The position numbers and the translations under genes are program-made. Shown piece after piece: positions 44,600 to 55,639 of a stretch of 64,000 nucleotides of DNA. Within the stretch, counting starts at the first letter, position 1. Every line of letters begins with the position of its first letter. Origin of the DNA: Diphasiastrum complanatum (lineage: Eukaryota > Streptophyta > Lycopodiopsida > Lycopodiales > Lycopodiaceae); assembly GCA_029204225.1 (NCBI GenBank), contig CM055092.1, positions 75,828,345 through 75,892,344 on the forward strand, in the 5' to 3' direction. Under the pieces are notes generated by a model. It searched no databases. It saw only the letters and a list, made by a program, of their open reading frames with translations, and had not been told where the DNA came from.

Positions 44600-45200
44600 G
44601 AGTGTCAACTTTCTTAAAACTTTTGGATGCACATGCTATGTCAATGGTGATGTGAATAGATCAAACATTCTTGATGTTGATGTAAAGGATCCTACTTTAG
44701 ATGGTGATGATGATGGACCTTCATCAAGTCAAAAGCCAAGGAGAACATCAAGGGAAAGACAAATGCCTTCAAGGCTCACATATGATGAGAAAGGTAAGCA
44801 AGTTGTTGGAGGTACGCAATTTGCTTTCCTAATCTCTTTTGACGAAACTACTGTAGATAAAGCCAGAAAGAAAGAGGAGTGGATCCAAGCAATGGTTCTT
44901 GAGTATCAAGCTCCTATGAAGAATGGAACATGGAGATTAGTGGAGTTACCTAAAATCAAGAAAGCTATTGGATGCAAATGGATCTTCAAGATGAAGAAAA
45001 ACCAAGATGGATCTATCAACAAGTACAAGGCAAGAACATGGTACTGACTATGATGAAACCTTTGCACCTGTGACAAAGATGGTAAGCATTCGGGTCGTCA
45101 TCTCTCTTCATACTCTTTATAAATGGGATCTATGGCATTACAAATGCATTTTTGAATGGTGATGTTGAGGAGAAAGTGTACATGGAGCAACCCGAGAGCT
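44600..45200 (+). pseudogene. copia integrase/RT linker fragment (plus strand)
   Basis: Starts near FGCTCYVNGDVN, then the Ser/Pro-rich linker (DGPSSSQKPRRTSRERQMPS) and RT start GCKWIFKMKKNQDGSINKYK, with a stop at 45045. Shifted frames continue through CTWSNP and EEKVYMEQPESY to about 45200. It is head-on to the minus-strand gypsy/copia pieces. Confidence 0.8.
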
Positions 45201-45283
45201 ACATATTATCTGTGTTTTACTTGGAAGACCTTGGTTGAGAGTCATGCAAGCTATAAAGGTGGATCCAACCACATAGGTAGTGA

Positions 45284-45705
45284 AACCGATTACACTGAAG
45301 GCTGATGACGGATCATCCACCACTGATCACACAATTGATCATCCAAGGCAAGCCAAGAGAGATCATTATGAATCTCAGTCAAAAATTGTGCGATGGATAG
45401 ACACATTAGTGATAGTTGATTGCATGGCTGGTGGGCATGCATGTCAGCCAGATTTGGATACGGAACCCAGGACATCATCACCAAAAGGTTACACCCTAGA
45501 CATGCCAATAACTTTCGGGTTTAACATGATCAATGTGGCATAGTTAGCAGCAAAGCCGATGCTAGAGCAAGTCAAAAACGATCTAGTGCCCTGGCAACAT
45601 GCCTTCTCATATGACGAAGAAGTGGAGCTGATAGATGAACAAGTCCTCCTGCAACACATGGATCCTAATCGATACGACATAAGAAAAGTACCAAACGATT
45701 AGATT
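45284..45705 (+). pseudogene. unidentified short reading frame
   Basis: ITLKADDGSSTTDHTIDHPR to TFGFNMINVA (stop at 45541), then the same frame continues LAAKPMLEQVKNDLVPWQHA, DPNRYDIRKVPND. Composition looks coding, but no motif is recognised. It may be part of a gypsy polyprotein. Confidence 0.3.
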
Positions 45706-45777
45706 TCATGGAGGAAGTGATCGGCTGTCTCATCCAATGACGATGCGCAAAACATGTACTTTACTAAGCTCCATAAT

Positions 45778-47120
45778 CACAACTAGAAAACTCCGTGTTT
45801 ATCCCCGCAGAGTATCCATGCGACACCTGACACTTAGTCGATTTTCCAAAAAAAAATTGCATGGAACATCCACGCGTGGATTATCCATGCCAAAAAGTTT
45901 TTGAACACACCTCTGGCCAGTCCACCGGTGTTTTTCTGACACGGCGCCAAAAAATTTATGCGTGTGGATTATCCACGCCAAATTGAATTTTGAAAATTCC
46001 GGCAACTGTTTGGGAGGGAAGCTTTACAAGAAACAATTTCATCAGCGACAACATCTTGCAAAAATATCTCCTCTTAGATGATTTTCATCATCACTCTCAC
46101 TTTCAAAAATTATTTCATCATCCTGACTATTAGAATTTCTATTCTCAACATTGAAAGGTATGGTGTGCATGCCAGTCCATAAGTTGTGCAAGAGATTTAC
46201 AACAAAATAATCGTTGTAATCGTGGAATTACTAGAAACGGAATGGTTGCCCCTTGCAAATCATCTCTATGTCGAGGAGTATCACAAATGGGACATTTCTT
46301 GAGTGATTTATATCTTTCTTGATATAAAATACAATATTTTGAACATGCATGATATTGCTTGTAGTCCATCCCAATGTTAGACAACATCTTTCATGCCTCA
46401 TCTCTTGTCTCAGGCATGACATTCCCTTCTGGGAGAATTTTGTTTTTCAATAGTCTGTACATGACAAAAGCAGTCATTGTAAAAAAATTATCACTAGATG
46501 TCCAAATTGTAAATTTTGTTTCAAAGCAAAAATGACAAGTAGATGAAAAAAAATTTACTCAAATAATGGTGTGAGGCTTTAGAGAAGTCGCCAAACGAGA
46601 TGTCTTTGCTCCAAGATACATTGCGGTCTTTGATTCTTCTCGCAATTTCATTTCTTCTTTAGACAAAAGTGCCTACTGATCTTGTTCATTGTGTCTAGCT
46701 ACACTATTGTTCTTGTACATGTCATCCAACATATTTCCCATGACTTCAAATTCATCATTCATTGAAAGCTCATTTTCATCGTTGGAACTTGTTTGCGAAG
46801 AAGTAGCTCTAGATGAGCTAGATTCAGATGCATTAGCCTCTTGATTAATGCGCTCATCAATTTCCATCATCTCTTTTAAGCCTTGACGTAGACGCCAAGG
46901 TAATTGCTTTATATGAGGACTGTTGTATTGCATTCGTCGTCTACGTCGACCATTACGAGGATTATTGTCTCCAACGCTAAATGAGGATGAAGAGTCCTAT
47001 ATACCAAAATAACAAGAAGTAGGTTGAAACAATGCTTGATAAACATTTCCTCCCAATACTTGATAGACCTAAATGTTGCATATGAATATAAATTACCTCT
47101 TTGTTTAGAAAGTATGAACA
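45778..47120 (-). mobile_element. CACTA remnant 2 (internally deleted, with TNP2 N-terminal part)
   Basis: 45778-46020 repeats the terminus and subterminal palindromes of remnant 1. At 46020 it jumps into sequence matching 41830-41965 (the acidic C-terminal tail), so about 1.5 kb relative to remnant 1 is missing. Beyond 46145 the minus strand encodes a TNP2 transposase N-terminal region: EEMKLREESKTAMYLGA (about 46640), LLKNKILPEGNVMPETRDEA (about 46400-46460), MLSNIGMDYKQYHACSKYC, CPICDTPRHRDD, PFLVIPRLQRLF and LAQLMDWH (46160-46390). Upstream, an acidic Ser-rich part runs to about 46990. A few stops interrupt it. Confidence 0.75.
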
Positions 47121-47381
47121 TACCAATGTATCTATTAGACCATTTTTCTTTTCAACTTGTTAACATTCAATGAACTCAAAGAATTGCACGCTTCTACATA
47201 TTTACATATTTATGAATTTCACATTCACTTTCACTTATTATCTTATGTAAACATCTAGGCAAATGACGACTCAATGCTAGACGAATAATGCTCCTAACAT
47301 TTGACATATTTAATGACACAAACCAAATACAATCAAGATGCATGGATTATACATCTCTGCATATCAACAAAATTTAAATCT

Positions 47382-47790
47382 TCACATTTGACTTATTGTC
47401 TTTTGTAAACATTTGGGTAGCGGACGGTTGAAACTATACTTAATGGACAATTCATCCCCAAACCTGATAAATCTAGTGGCACAGACCATTACATAAGTGC
47501 CCTTTACATTCCTAGTAAAATATTCTTCTTTTCCATCGGTGTGTTCTTCAAAATCACAATTTGTCAATAGAGGATGGCCAATGGAACTATTTATATATGT
47601 AGCAATGTTTCCATGCACATTTGGACGTCCATCAATGTATGTACAATATACTTGAGATGTTGCATCCTTGCATGCGTTGCTCCTCTAAAGAACAAGCATT
47701 TGAATTCAAGCCATATACTTGCATCCTCCATTGGTGATGACACAAAGCATGCCAATCACCCCAATTGTATTGAGGTCCTGCATATGGTAT
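47382..47790 (-). pseudogene. SET-domain-like gene, C-terminal half
   Basis: Minus strand: PYAGPQYNWGDWHALCHHQW next to the LTR boundary, then after a frame change YIDGRPNVHGNIATYINSSI, NCDFEEH, VMVCATRFIRFGDELSIKYS and FNRPLPKC to the stop at 47382. The G-N-I-A-x-Y-I-N-S and A-T-R-x-I-x-x-G-D-E-L-S-I-x-Y boxes match the SET fold's cofactor-binding N-H/N-S and ELxxxY motifs, here with Ser in place of the usual His. The missing N-terminal half is at 53883-54490 on the other strand. Confidence 0.65.
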
Positions 47791-48763
47791 TGTTGGCTGA
47801 TTCTGACGAATCTCCAAGATACTCAGACAGAGCAACTCAAGAGCACCTCTCACCTTAGACCGAGGAGGTCTCTGAGAAGACAAGATGAACGAAGACTGAG
47901 AGCCAAGTATGAGAGTCGAGGAATACTAGTTAGTAATGACAAGTAAGAACTGTGTAAGCCTCATGGTGAATCCGGGAAGATGGAATGAACATGTAAGAAC
48001 TAGCATTTCTAGGCAATTGTAATAAATGTAAGTAGACCCCTCCTTAAGAAAGTAGAGTGAGCCACCTTTTGATGGTGACCACTAGTGGAGAGCATTATTC
48101 CACTTGTAATTTGTGAAATGTGGGAATTCCACTAAGATGCCACCTAAGGAGCTCTCTTACTTATTTAAGAGACTCCTTCTTTGAGTAGAGGAACTTTTTG
48201 AGAATTGTATCTACTCCATGATGAAATGAGAAGAGCCTCTATGAGTTAGATGCATCCATTGAGCTCCTTGATCATGATGGTTTTCTTGAGTGATGCCCCT
48301 ACGATCATGCCCTTCCATTCATTGTGTGTGGTTGCGGATTGTAGAGTGGATTAGATTTGTTGCTTTCCTGGAGTGGATTAGTTTCTTTTTCTGTTTGTGG
48401 ATTAATGTAGGAACCAGCATTCAAGTAAACTAAATAGGCTAGATCTGTGGTGTAGTTCTTGCATATCTCTTTACAATCTAGTTCTTGATATTCTTGGGAT
48501 GTCCAAGAATCAAAAGATTGGTTGGTTTCTTGATTCTTGGACTTAACATGCTGTAGATTAGTTCTTGTTTCTTGTTTTGTCAATTTATACAAGTGTAGCC
48601 CAGTTTAGTAAAATGCAGGCTCTGATTCAGTTCGTTTTAGAGTAGGTAGCTAGAGAATCTATTGAACGTTCATTTGGGCTACATGCTGATCTATAAATGA
48701 ATATTCATGGCTTGCATCTATGCATGAATGTATGTGCGTTCAAGAGAGAACGACCCTGAGTTG
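47791..48763 (-). repeat. major part of the 5' LTR of the gag-only element
   Basis: From TGTTGGCTGATTCTGACG (47791, plus strand) to CCCTGAGTTG (48763). It is the inverted counterpart of 54688-55639. It is cut at the target site AGTTG by the second copia element; the remaining 195 bp are at 60040-60234. Confidence 0.85.
48759..48763 (+). repeat. target-site duplication AGTTG of the second copia
   Basis: AGTTG directly before the 5' LTR. The complementary CAACT (60230-60234) flanks the 3' LTR of the other half. The uninterrupted LTR copy at about 54683 has CAACTCAGGG at the same point. Confidence 0.88.
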
Positions 48764-49445
48764 TGTTAAAAATTCACAATTCTAGCTTGACTAGTTTTGG
48801 TCATATGACTTGTAAATAGTTAGATGGTCATTATGTGGCTTGTCACACGTGCCAAATAGCATAGGATTCCATTCATAAGGATGTTCTCAAGTAGACCTAA
48901 GTGTTAGAACCTTTGGAATGAGTCCAAATTATGCTTAGATACAAGGGAGAAAAAATAGGAGCTATTTTTGGTAATTTTTGCATTGTTGAGGGATCTCCAA
49001 GATTCCAACCCTAACTTGGTAGGGATGAAAGATCCACCAAAATTAGCATTAGGGATAGGTTTAGGGCTACTCATACCTGCCCAAATCCGTGATGGATCAT
49101 GTATATATAGGTGATGATATCTCACCAAAATCAATCAAGCAATTTCATGTTTTTTCTCTCATAATGGTGCAATTGCTCTCTATGTTCATAATTGTTTGAG
49201 TACTTGTGATTACTAATGATTATAGGATTGAATGTAGGTCTGGTGTACAGTACTCAGACTGTGGGAGGCCGTACTTTCACACGTGTGAATCCTTCTTCAA
49301 GGATTTGGGCCATTTAGTGAGGTTCAAGCATAGATTTTTGATGGATTTTGATGGTTCAACTTGTGCTAATCTTATGAAATCATAATCTATTGTTTCCCTC
49401 ATCATTTAAAGTGTTTTAGGATCCTTATTTGCTGTAATTTTTACA
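48764..49445 (+). repeat. 5' LTR of the second copia element
   Basis: 682 bp, TGTTAAAAATTCAC to AATTTTTACA, with a TATATATAG box near 49101. Same length and almost the same sequence as 60235-60916 in the opposite orientation. Confidence 0.92.
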
Positions 49446-49458
49446 TGGTATCAGAGCC
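49446..49458 (+). promoter_or_regulatory. primer-binding site of the second copia
   Basis: TGGTATCAGAGCC directly after the LTR: the canonical initiator-tRNA-Met primer site of plant copia elements. Confidence 0.92.
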
Positions 49459-50257
49459 TAAAGGCTGAAATGAGCTAAATCCTTGGTTTTCATTCAATTT
49501 GATCACAATTTTTGATCTAAATCTTGTGTAGATTGGATCTTAGCATCTAGTATTGATTCTAGAACTCAAAGTGACTCAAATACATTGGAGATTGGTGTTG
49601 TGTGACTTCATTTGCAGGTGTTTAGGTGTCTAAAACCAGAGGCAAAGTTGAATTCAATTCACATTACCAAGATAGCAAGTTTTTGCTTGCTCCAAGCATT
49701 GATTTCTAAGCGAGTTTTGGAGGTGATTTCATAGAGGAGGCTTTCTAGCATTCAAGGAGAGGGAAGATCAGAGTTTTGGGGACTCTTCAAGGCTGTTCTA
49801 AGGTGTACTAGACACCTCCTAAAGTGATTTAGGTTCAGTCCAACCATTGCTTGACTTATGCACCAAATTAGATCAATTTTTCATCAATTTTGATCATTTT
49901 TTGCTTGTGATTGGATAGTAGATTGTGTTATATTCTCATTAAGTTCCATTTAGATCTTTTACAAGTGATTTTGGAAGTATATTAGGTTGCTGAAATTCAC
50001 TCTTGATCAGATCATTTGGAAGCTTTAATGTTCTTTATAGAAAGAGGGGCAATTCTACTAGTATTGTCTACTTCAATCAAGCAAGTGCATTGTTTCTAGT
50101 ATTCTATGATTTGATTTTGTTAGAGATCATTCTTAGATATTTATAGGAAGTCTATTACTGATCTTTTCAGGTCCCTAAGAAGTGGGATAAGGTAGACCTT
50201 CAATCAAATCAATAGAAGTAACCTTCATTTGTGTCAAGTCCTTGATTAGGAGACTAG
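49459..50257 (+). other. copia leader
   Basis: Untranslated leader between primer site and gag start; no open frame of note. Confidence 0.7.
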
Positions 50258-51043
50258 ATGGCATCTATAAATGCATATCTTTTGGATACTAATGAAAGGC
50301 TCAACAAAACTAACTATTCCATATGGAAAGTTAGAATGGAATCTATCATGATCATGCAAGATCTGATGGAAATTGTAAATGGTAAGGAGGGTGAACCTAT
50401 TCATCCTCAAGAAAAAGCCAAATACATCAAGAGGTGCAATGTTGCACTACATTGCATAAAAATGAATGTTGCAAATGAACTCTTAAGAGAGGTAGGAGAT
50501 TGCACTTCAGCTCAAGATGCTTGGGAGACTTTGCAAAAGGTCTATGAATCCAAGAACCAAACTAGAATGTTAGCTTTGAAGAATCAAATCTATAGAAGCT
50601 ATCAAAAGAAAGGAGAGAGTGCACATACTTTTGTCCTAAGAGTAAAGGAATTGAACAAAGAGCTAGCCTTTATAGGTGACCCTATCACGGATGAAGAGCT
50701 TGTTCAACTCATATTGAATGGACTATGCTTTGAATTTGACAATTTGGTTCAGGGATATGCAATTATGGGTAAGCTACCCATACTTGAAGAACTTCAAGGC
50801 ACACTCATGGCCGAGGAATCAAGAAGGAGCCAAATGCAAGAGAGGATGGATAGGCTTTCCATCCAAGGTGGAGATGACCAAGCTCTCTTCACCAAACGCA
50901 AAGGCAAGTCCAAAGGCAAAGGATCAACATTCAAGAAGTCTACAAAGCTTGAGGATCAAGAAGGACCCTCAAAGGCATCTCCATCAACCACCAAAGTCAA
51001 GAAGGACAAATATGGTCCTAAAGTACAGTACTTTCACAAGTGA
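50258..51043 (+). CDS. copia gag (second element)
   Basis: 261 residues. N-terminal DUF4219/UBN2-type gag: NERLNKTNYSIWKVRMESIM, KMNVANELLREVGDCTSAQD, AWETLQKVYESKNQTRMLAL, ESAHTFVLRVKELNKELAFI, EELVQLILNGL, LMAEESRRSQMQERMDRLSI. Then a Lys-rich linker ends at VQYFHK and a TGA, just where the zinc knuckle (C-x2-C-x4-H-x4-C) would begin. Gag forms the particle that packages the element RNA. The frame is intact up to the break, so the loss of the knuckle is recent or lies at the inversion breakpoint. Confidence 0.88.
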   Translation: MASINAYLLDTNERLNKTNYSIWKVRMESIMIMQDLMEIVNGKEGEPIHPQEKAKYIKRCNVALHCIKMNVANELLREVGDCTSAQDAWETLQKVYESKNQTRMLALKNQIYRSYQKKGESAHTFVLRVKELNKELAFIGDPITDEELVQLILNGLCFEFDNLVQGYAIMGKLPILEELQGTLMAEESRRSQMQERMDRLSIQGGDDQALFTKRKGKSKGKGSTFKKSTKLEDQEGPSKASPSTTKVKKDKYGPKVQYFHK

Positions 51044-51059
51044 AAGAGTAGTGAAGACT

Positions 51060-51245
51060 TGTAGAATAGAAGAGTAAGCAATGACAAGAAAGCGATAGAT
51101 TAATAGTAAGTAAGAACAAGCAAGATCAATAGAGCAAGCAATAGCAAGAGCAAGATCACTGGCAAGGAAGAGCAACCAAAAGCAAGCAAGCAAGCAAACA
51201 AGATGTATAGAGCTTGGAAGAGTAATAGCAAGCAAGAGCACTAAA
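51060..51245 (+). repeat. low-complexity AGCAAG-rich stretch
   Basis: Repeats of AAGCAAGAGCAA and AGCAAGCAAG follow the gag stop. This may mark degraded copia sequence or the inversion breakpoint zone. Confidence 0.5.
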
Positions 51246-51329
51246 CACTAGATTAGGAAAACCTATAAAACTTGAAAGCAAAAGAAGAGGAGCAAGAATG
51301 CTCGCGAAAATGCTGTTTTATTGGCATTC

Positions 51330-51415
51330 AAGTTTCGTGTGGATTATCCATGCAGTAGTTATCCATGCGTGGATAATCCACGTGATATCCACGTGTGAAT
51401 GTTCCACGCGGTTTT
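51330..51415. repeat. third cluster of GCGTGGATNATCCACGC palindromes
   Basis: GTGTGGATTATCCATGC, GCGTGGATAATCCACG, ATCCACGTG and TTCCACGCGG within 85 bp: the same repeats as the CACTA subterminal zones at 40118 and 45800. It is probably a CACTA end fragment next to the inversion breakpoint. Confidence 0.65.
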
Positions 51416-52654
51416 TTTTTCCTCTCCTCAACGTGAGAGGGTCCCTCACATGGGCTTGCATGCTTTAAATGTCATTCAATATTCTCATAATTTTTTCTAG
51501 ATTTAATGAGAATATTTTATCGTAGGATTGTACATAAAATATATTTTTTAATATGATGGAACATAAAAAAATCAATTCAAAGATCATTATGGTAGTATTT
51601 AATTGTTAAAACTAGTTTTATATTTGTTATAAATTTTATTTTTCTTGAGACTTGACATACAAGACAAAATCATGAGATAAAAAATAGTACGTATTATTAT
51701 TAAACAAGTAATTTGACAAGTTTTTAAAGATTTTATAACATAATATTATGTCAAATTGGTGATGTCATAAAACATTTAGTTTATTAATAATCTAGGTGTT
51801 ATAGATTTGATATAATTTAATGACATAACTATATGGTCAAATAGAAATTTTTTGCTTTTGTCATGTGGCCTCTTAAATGGTTGCATGGGGTCATTTAGAT
51901 TCATGATCAAAAGCATTTATGTTATATTGAGGACCTTAGTGATATGTGACCTATATGATATATCTTTTTAATTTTTGGTGTGTGACCTATATAATCTTAT
52001 ATGAAAGCATAGTAATTAGTTGAAATGTCATTTTGCATTGTGATAAAGATGCTGATCAATGGTGTGCTATCTAGTATATGATTGGTTGACATTTTCCAAT
52101 TGCTCGTCTTTTCTTTTCAATTTGAGGAACATCATCTTGCATACAAAGCAACCATAGATAGAAAGGGCGAATGCATATTGCTCGTCATGAGATACCATGA
52201 CACACCAAGCCAATCCAAAGAGATATATCCCTAACTAGCTCAAGCCAATTAGTAATTAATCAAATGAGTGGAGTGGGCAATGAATCAATTGAGTATATAA
52301 CTGATTGATTGATTTTGATCATTCCATCTTGAAAGAAAGATTAAGTGAGATCATCACTCATCTTCGACAAGAGTTCAAACTGAAAGCTTCGAACATTGAT
52401 TGCTATGTGTTCTTTAAATTAGTTGAGATAGGCATGCGCGCACTATCTACTGATGTCTAATATTTGTCAGTATGGACCTCATTTTGATTGCTCGTCATGC
52501 GTTGCCCCACCCAAGCAATTTTCTTGATACCAATGTTACTAGAATATTAGATTTACATTAAGCATAACTAGAATATACATGGATTAGATGTTGGTATGTC
52601 TTTGACAAATTTTATTATATTTGTTCAGTACATACGGTCTCATAATGATTACTT
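51416..52654. other. no gene recognised
   Basis: AT-rich intergenic DNA without coding signal. Confidence 0.5.
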
Positions 52655-53290
52655 ATGATGTGGTATAGAGTAGCTGGCTACAGTGTGTATATGTCATCAA
52701 CGATGTCATCATCATCAGATAGTGATTCATCTCATGATCGCAACAACATGTATATATTGTTATTGATATTGACATCAATTGCACTTTATTTGTTATTTGA
52801 ATATGAGTGTATAATTTTTCTTGCAAACTTATTGTTACAATGACATTTGATTGGAATTATGAATTCTAGGAAAATTATCGTACCTCCACATGATTTAGAA
52901 AAAGAAAAAAGAATTGAGCTCTATCACAGAAAAAAAGAGCAAGCAAGACTAAAGTACAATGAACAACTATTGACTGGTTCATCTTCAAGCTCTTCCATCA
53001 GTCGACGTAGACCGCCTAATGATCCATCACATGTATGTATATTGATTTATGTCATAATTTTTTTATTTGTAATAGTGATGTACTCCGATTTGGTTGAGGA
53101 TTGCAATGCAAAGGCCTTCAAATTCGGACAAGGAGGATTGTCAACGATCATATTTGGGCCAATGGAGTGCACACAAAGAATCCAAGATTACGAGAGGTAA
53201 ACACTTTAAGGTGTTTTTTGAAAATGTTTTAATCTTTGACCCTTATGATACTTCAAGTATAGTTTGGCCAATAAATATTGAGCGATAGGA
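52655..53290 (+). pseudogene. unidentified reading frames
   Basis: Two adjoining plus frames. 52655-52843 has a Ser/Asp run (MSSSSDSDSSHDRNNM) and a hydrophobic segment. 52847-53200 is basic (LEKEKRIELYHRKKEQARLK) with a Ser run, a hydrophobic stretch and FGPMECTQRIQDYER. A change of frame near 53190 extends it to FFENVLIFDPYDTSSIVW. Not recognised; it could be a transposon accessory protein. Confidence 0.3.
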
Positions 53291-53358
53291 TGAGTGCCAG
53301 GATACTTTGAACTAAATCTCTCACTTGCTTCCAATCACCCGTAATAGACTCATTCACG

Positions 53359-53460
<102 letters not shown>

Positions 53461-53694
53461 AAAGGTAACCAACACTCCCAATTTTAGGAAGGTGTGTAGC
53501 CCTTGTTTTCTTCCATAAAAGATGTGGTTCAAATATTTCTTGTTGGACGATAAGTTCCATGAGAAAGCCCAAACGTCGTAGGGAGCATGTGGTGACATTA
53601 TGGAATAGGATATAATTGTACGGTTTGGGAGTTCTGATTAGCACTCTATAATGTTCTTTTTTTTTTTCTCTTCATGTGTGTTTAGGGTGAGTGT

Positions 53695-53855
53695 GTGTTG
53701 ATTTTGTGTGTGTGTTTGTGTGTGTGCATGTGTGTGCTTCATGCTACTGGTTTACGGTCTGTGTTATATATTAAATTATGTTTCATGCTTGAGAGAGAGA
53801 GAGTGAGAGGGAGAGAGAGAGAGAGAGAGGGAGAGAGAGAGAGAGAGAGAGAGAA
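53695..53855 (+). repeat. (TG)n and imperfect (GA)n tracts
   Basis: An interrupted TG run at 53695-53738 and an interrupted GA run at 53792-53854, separated by unique sequence. Confidence 0.85.
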
Positions 53856-53882
53856 ACTGATACATCTAACATTTTCAACATA

Positions 53883-54490
53883 AGCTGGTTTCAAAGAAAA
53901 GAGTTGCAAGAGAGATCGAGAATACTATTGATAGGATAAATCACATGAATATTGATTTTGGATCATCATTGGCCTTAGATGATGCTCTTGTTGATGATGA
54001 CCCCTTGCATGATATAATTAGTTCATCAATGCCTTGTGATTCAATCCATGTCTCCCGGATCTCTAGAATGTTCTTACCACCCAACCACACCTATCCTAGA
54101 TGTTGCACATGAGTCCTCCAAGATACTCCATGAGGATTCCACAAACTTGACCACCCCTTTAAAAAAGATAAGATGTCTTGGATGTATTGTGACTAGTTTG
54201 AAAGAGAATTACAAATTACTACGCACTGTTGATGTGTCAAAAGACATTCTAGATTCTTTGTCTGACCTTCCTCTTCCAGCTAGCTTGCAACCATTAGTAA
54301 AAACTTTCATTAGAAGTAGATATTCGTGTTGGCCACCCGAATCACCATTATCATTAAATGGAACACCATTTACGTATTGGGGTCGAATGTACATGATCAT
54401 GCCTAGTGAACACTTTCCTGAGGCTGGTTTGGGCCTTTTTGCATTGAGTAGTATTGAGGTCCCTCTAAATAGTGTTGTGACATTGATGTC
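53883..54490 (+). pseudogene. SET-domain-like gene, N-terminal half
   Basis: Coding sense from about 53890 (KRVARE, then INHMNIDFGSSLALDDALVD) changes frame near 54036. It then stays open through PLKKIRCLGCIVTSLKENYK, LPLPASLQPLVKTFIRSRYS and GRMYMIMPSEHFPEAGLGLF, ALSSIEVPLNSVVTLMS. The PSEHFPEAGLGLFA box is the start of a SET domain (substrate side G-x-G-L-F-A). The frame is cut at 54490/54491 by an LTR. The C-terminal half with the matching motifs is at 47790-47382 (-). Function and subfamily are unknown; a host lysine methyltransferase or a transposon-captured gene are both possible. Confidence 0.65.
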
Positions 54491-55639
54491 TGTTTACAGA
54501 TCCCCTGCTCCAGAGGATTTGTGGTTTAGACTCTGGTTTCTTTACTTACTCAGAACCGTTTCTGCTTGTTACCAGGCTTCATGGCATTCATTAGATGTAT
54601 TCTTGACTTTACAATGTCAAACCAGGTAGATAAGAACAGATTGACGTTGTAGTATATTATTATCTTGCCTGTAAGAGGACAACTCAGGGTCGTTCTCTCT
54701 TGAACGCACTTACATTCATACATAGATGCAAGCCATGAATATTTATTTACAAATTAGCATGCAGCCCAAATGAACGTTCAATAGATTCTTTAGCTACCTA
54801 CTCTAAAATGAACTGAATCAGAGTCTGCATTTTACTAAACTGGGCTACACTTGCATAAATTGACAAAATAAGAAACAAGAACTAATCTACAGCATGTTAG
54901 AAGTCCAAGAATCAAGAAACCAACCAGTCTTTTGATTCTTGGACATCCCAAGGACATCAAGAACTGGACTATAAAGAGACATGCAAGAACTACACCACAG
55001 ATCCAGCCTATTTAGTTTACTTGAATGCCAGTTCCTACATTAATCCACAAACAAGAAAAGAAACTAGTCCACTCTATGAAAGCAGCAAATCTAATCCACT
55101 CTACAGTCCACAACCACACACAATGAATGGAGGGGCATGATCATAGGGGCATCACTCAAGAAACCATCATGATCAAGGAGCTCAATGGATGCATCTAGCT
55201 CATGGGCCGAAGGCTCTTCTCATTTCAGCATGGAGTAGATACAATTCTCAAAAAAGGAGTCTCTTAAATAAGTAAGAGAGCTCCTTAGGTGGCATCTTAG
55301 TGAAATTCCCACATCTCACAAATTACAAGTGGAATAATGCTCTCCACTAGTGGTCACCATCAAAAGGTGGCTCACTCTACTTTCTTAAGGAGGGGTCTAC
55401 TTACATTTATTACAATTGCCTAGAAATGCTAGTTCCTACATGGTCATTCCATCTTCCGGGATTCACCATGAGGCTTACACAGTTCTTACTTTTCATTACT
55501 AACTAGTATTCCTCGGCTCTCATACTCGGCTCTCAGTCTTCGTATCTTGTCTTCTTAGAGACCTCCTCATTCTAAGGTGAGAGGTGCTCTTGAGTTACTC
55601 TGTCCGAGTATCTTGGGGATTCGTCAGAATCAACCAACA
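54491..55639 (-). repeat. 3' LTR of a gag-only LTR element
   Basis: 1149 bp. On the minus strand it begins TGTTGGTTGATTCTGACG and ends CTGTAAACA. The partner LTR is split between 60040-60234 and 47791-48763 and sums to about 1163 bp. Confidence 0.82.

Noticed and set aside
54491-55639. Solo LTR
   Set aside because: The outer sequence at 55640 is a polypurine tract and the partner LTR is found split at 60040 and 47791, so it is one end of a larger element.
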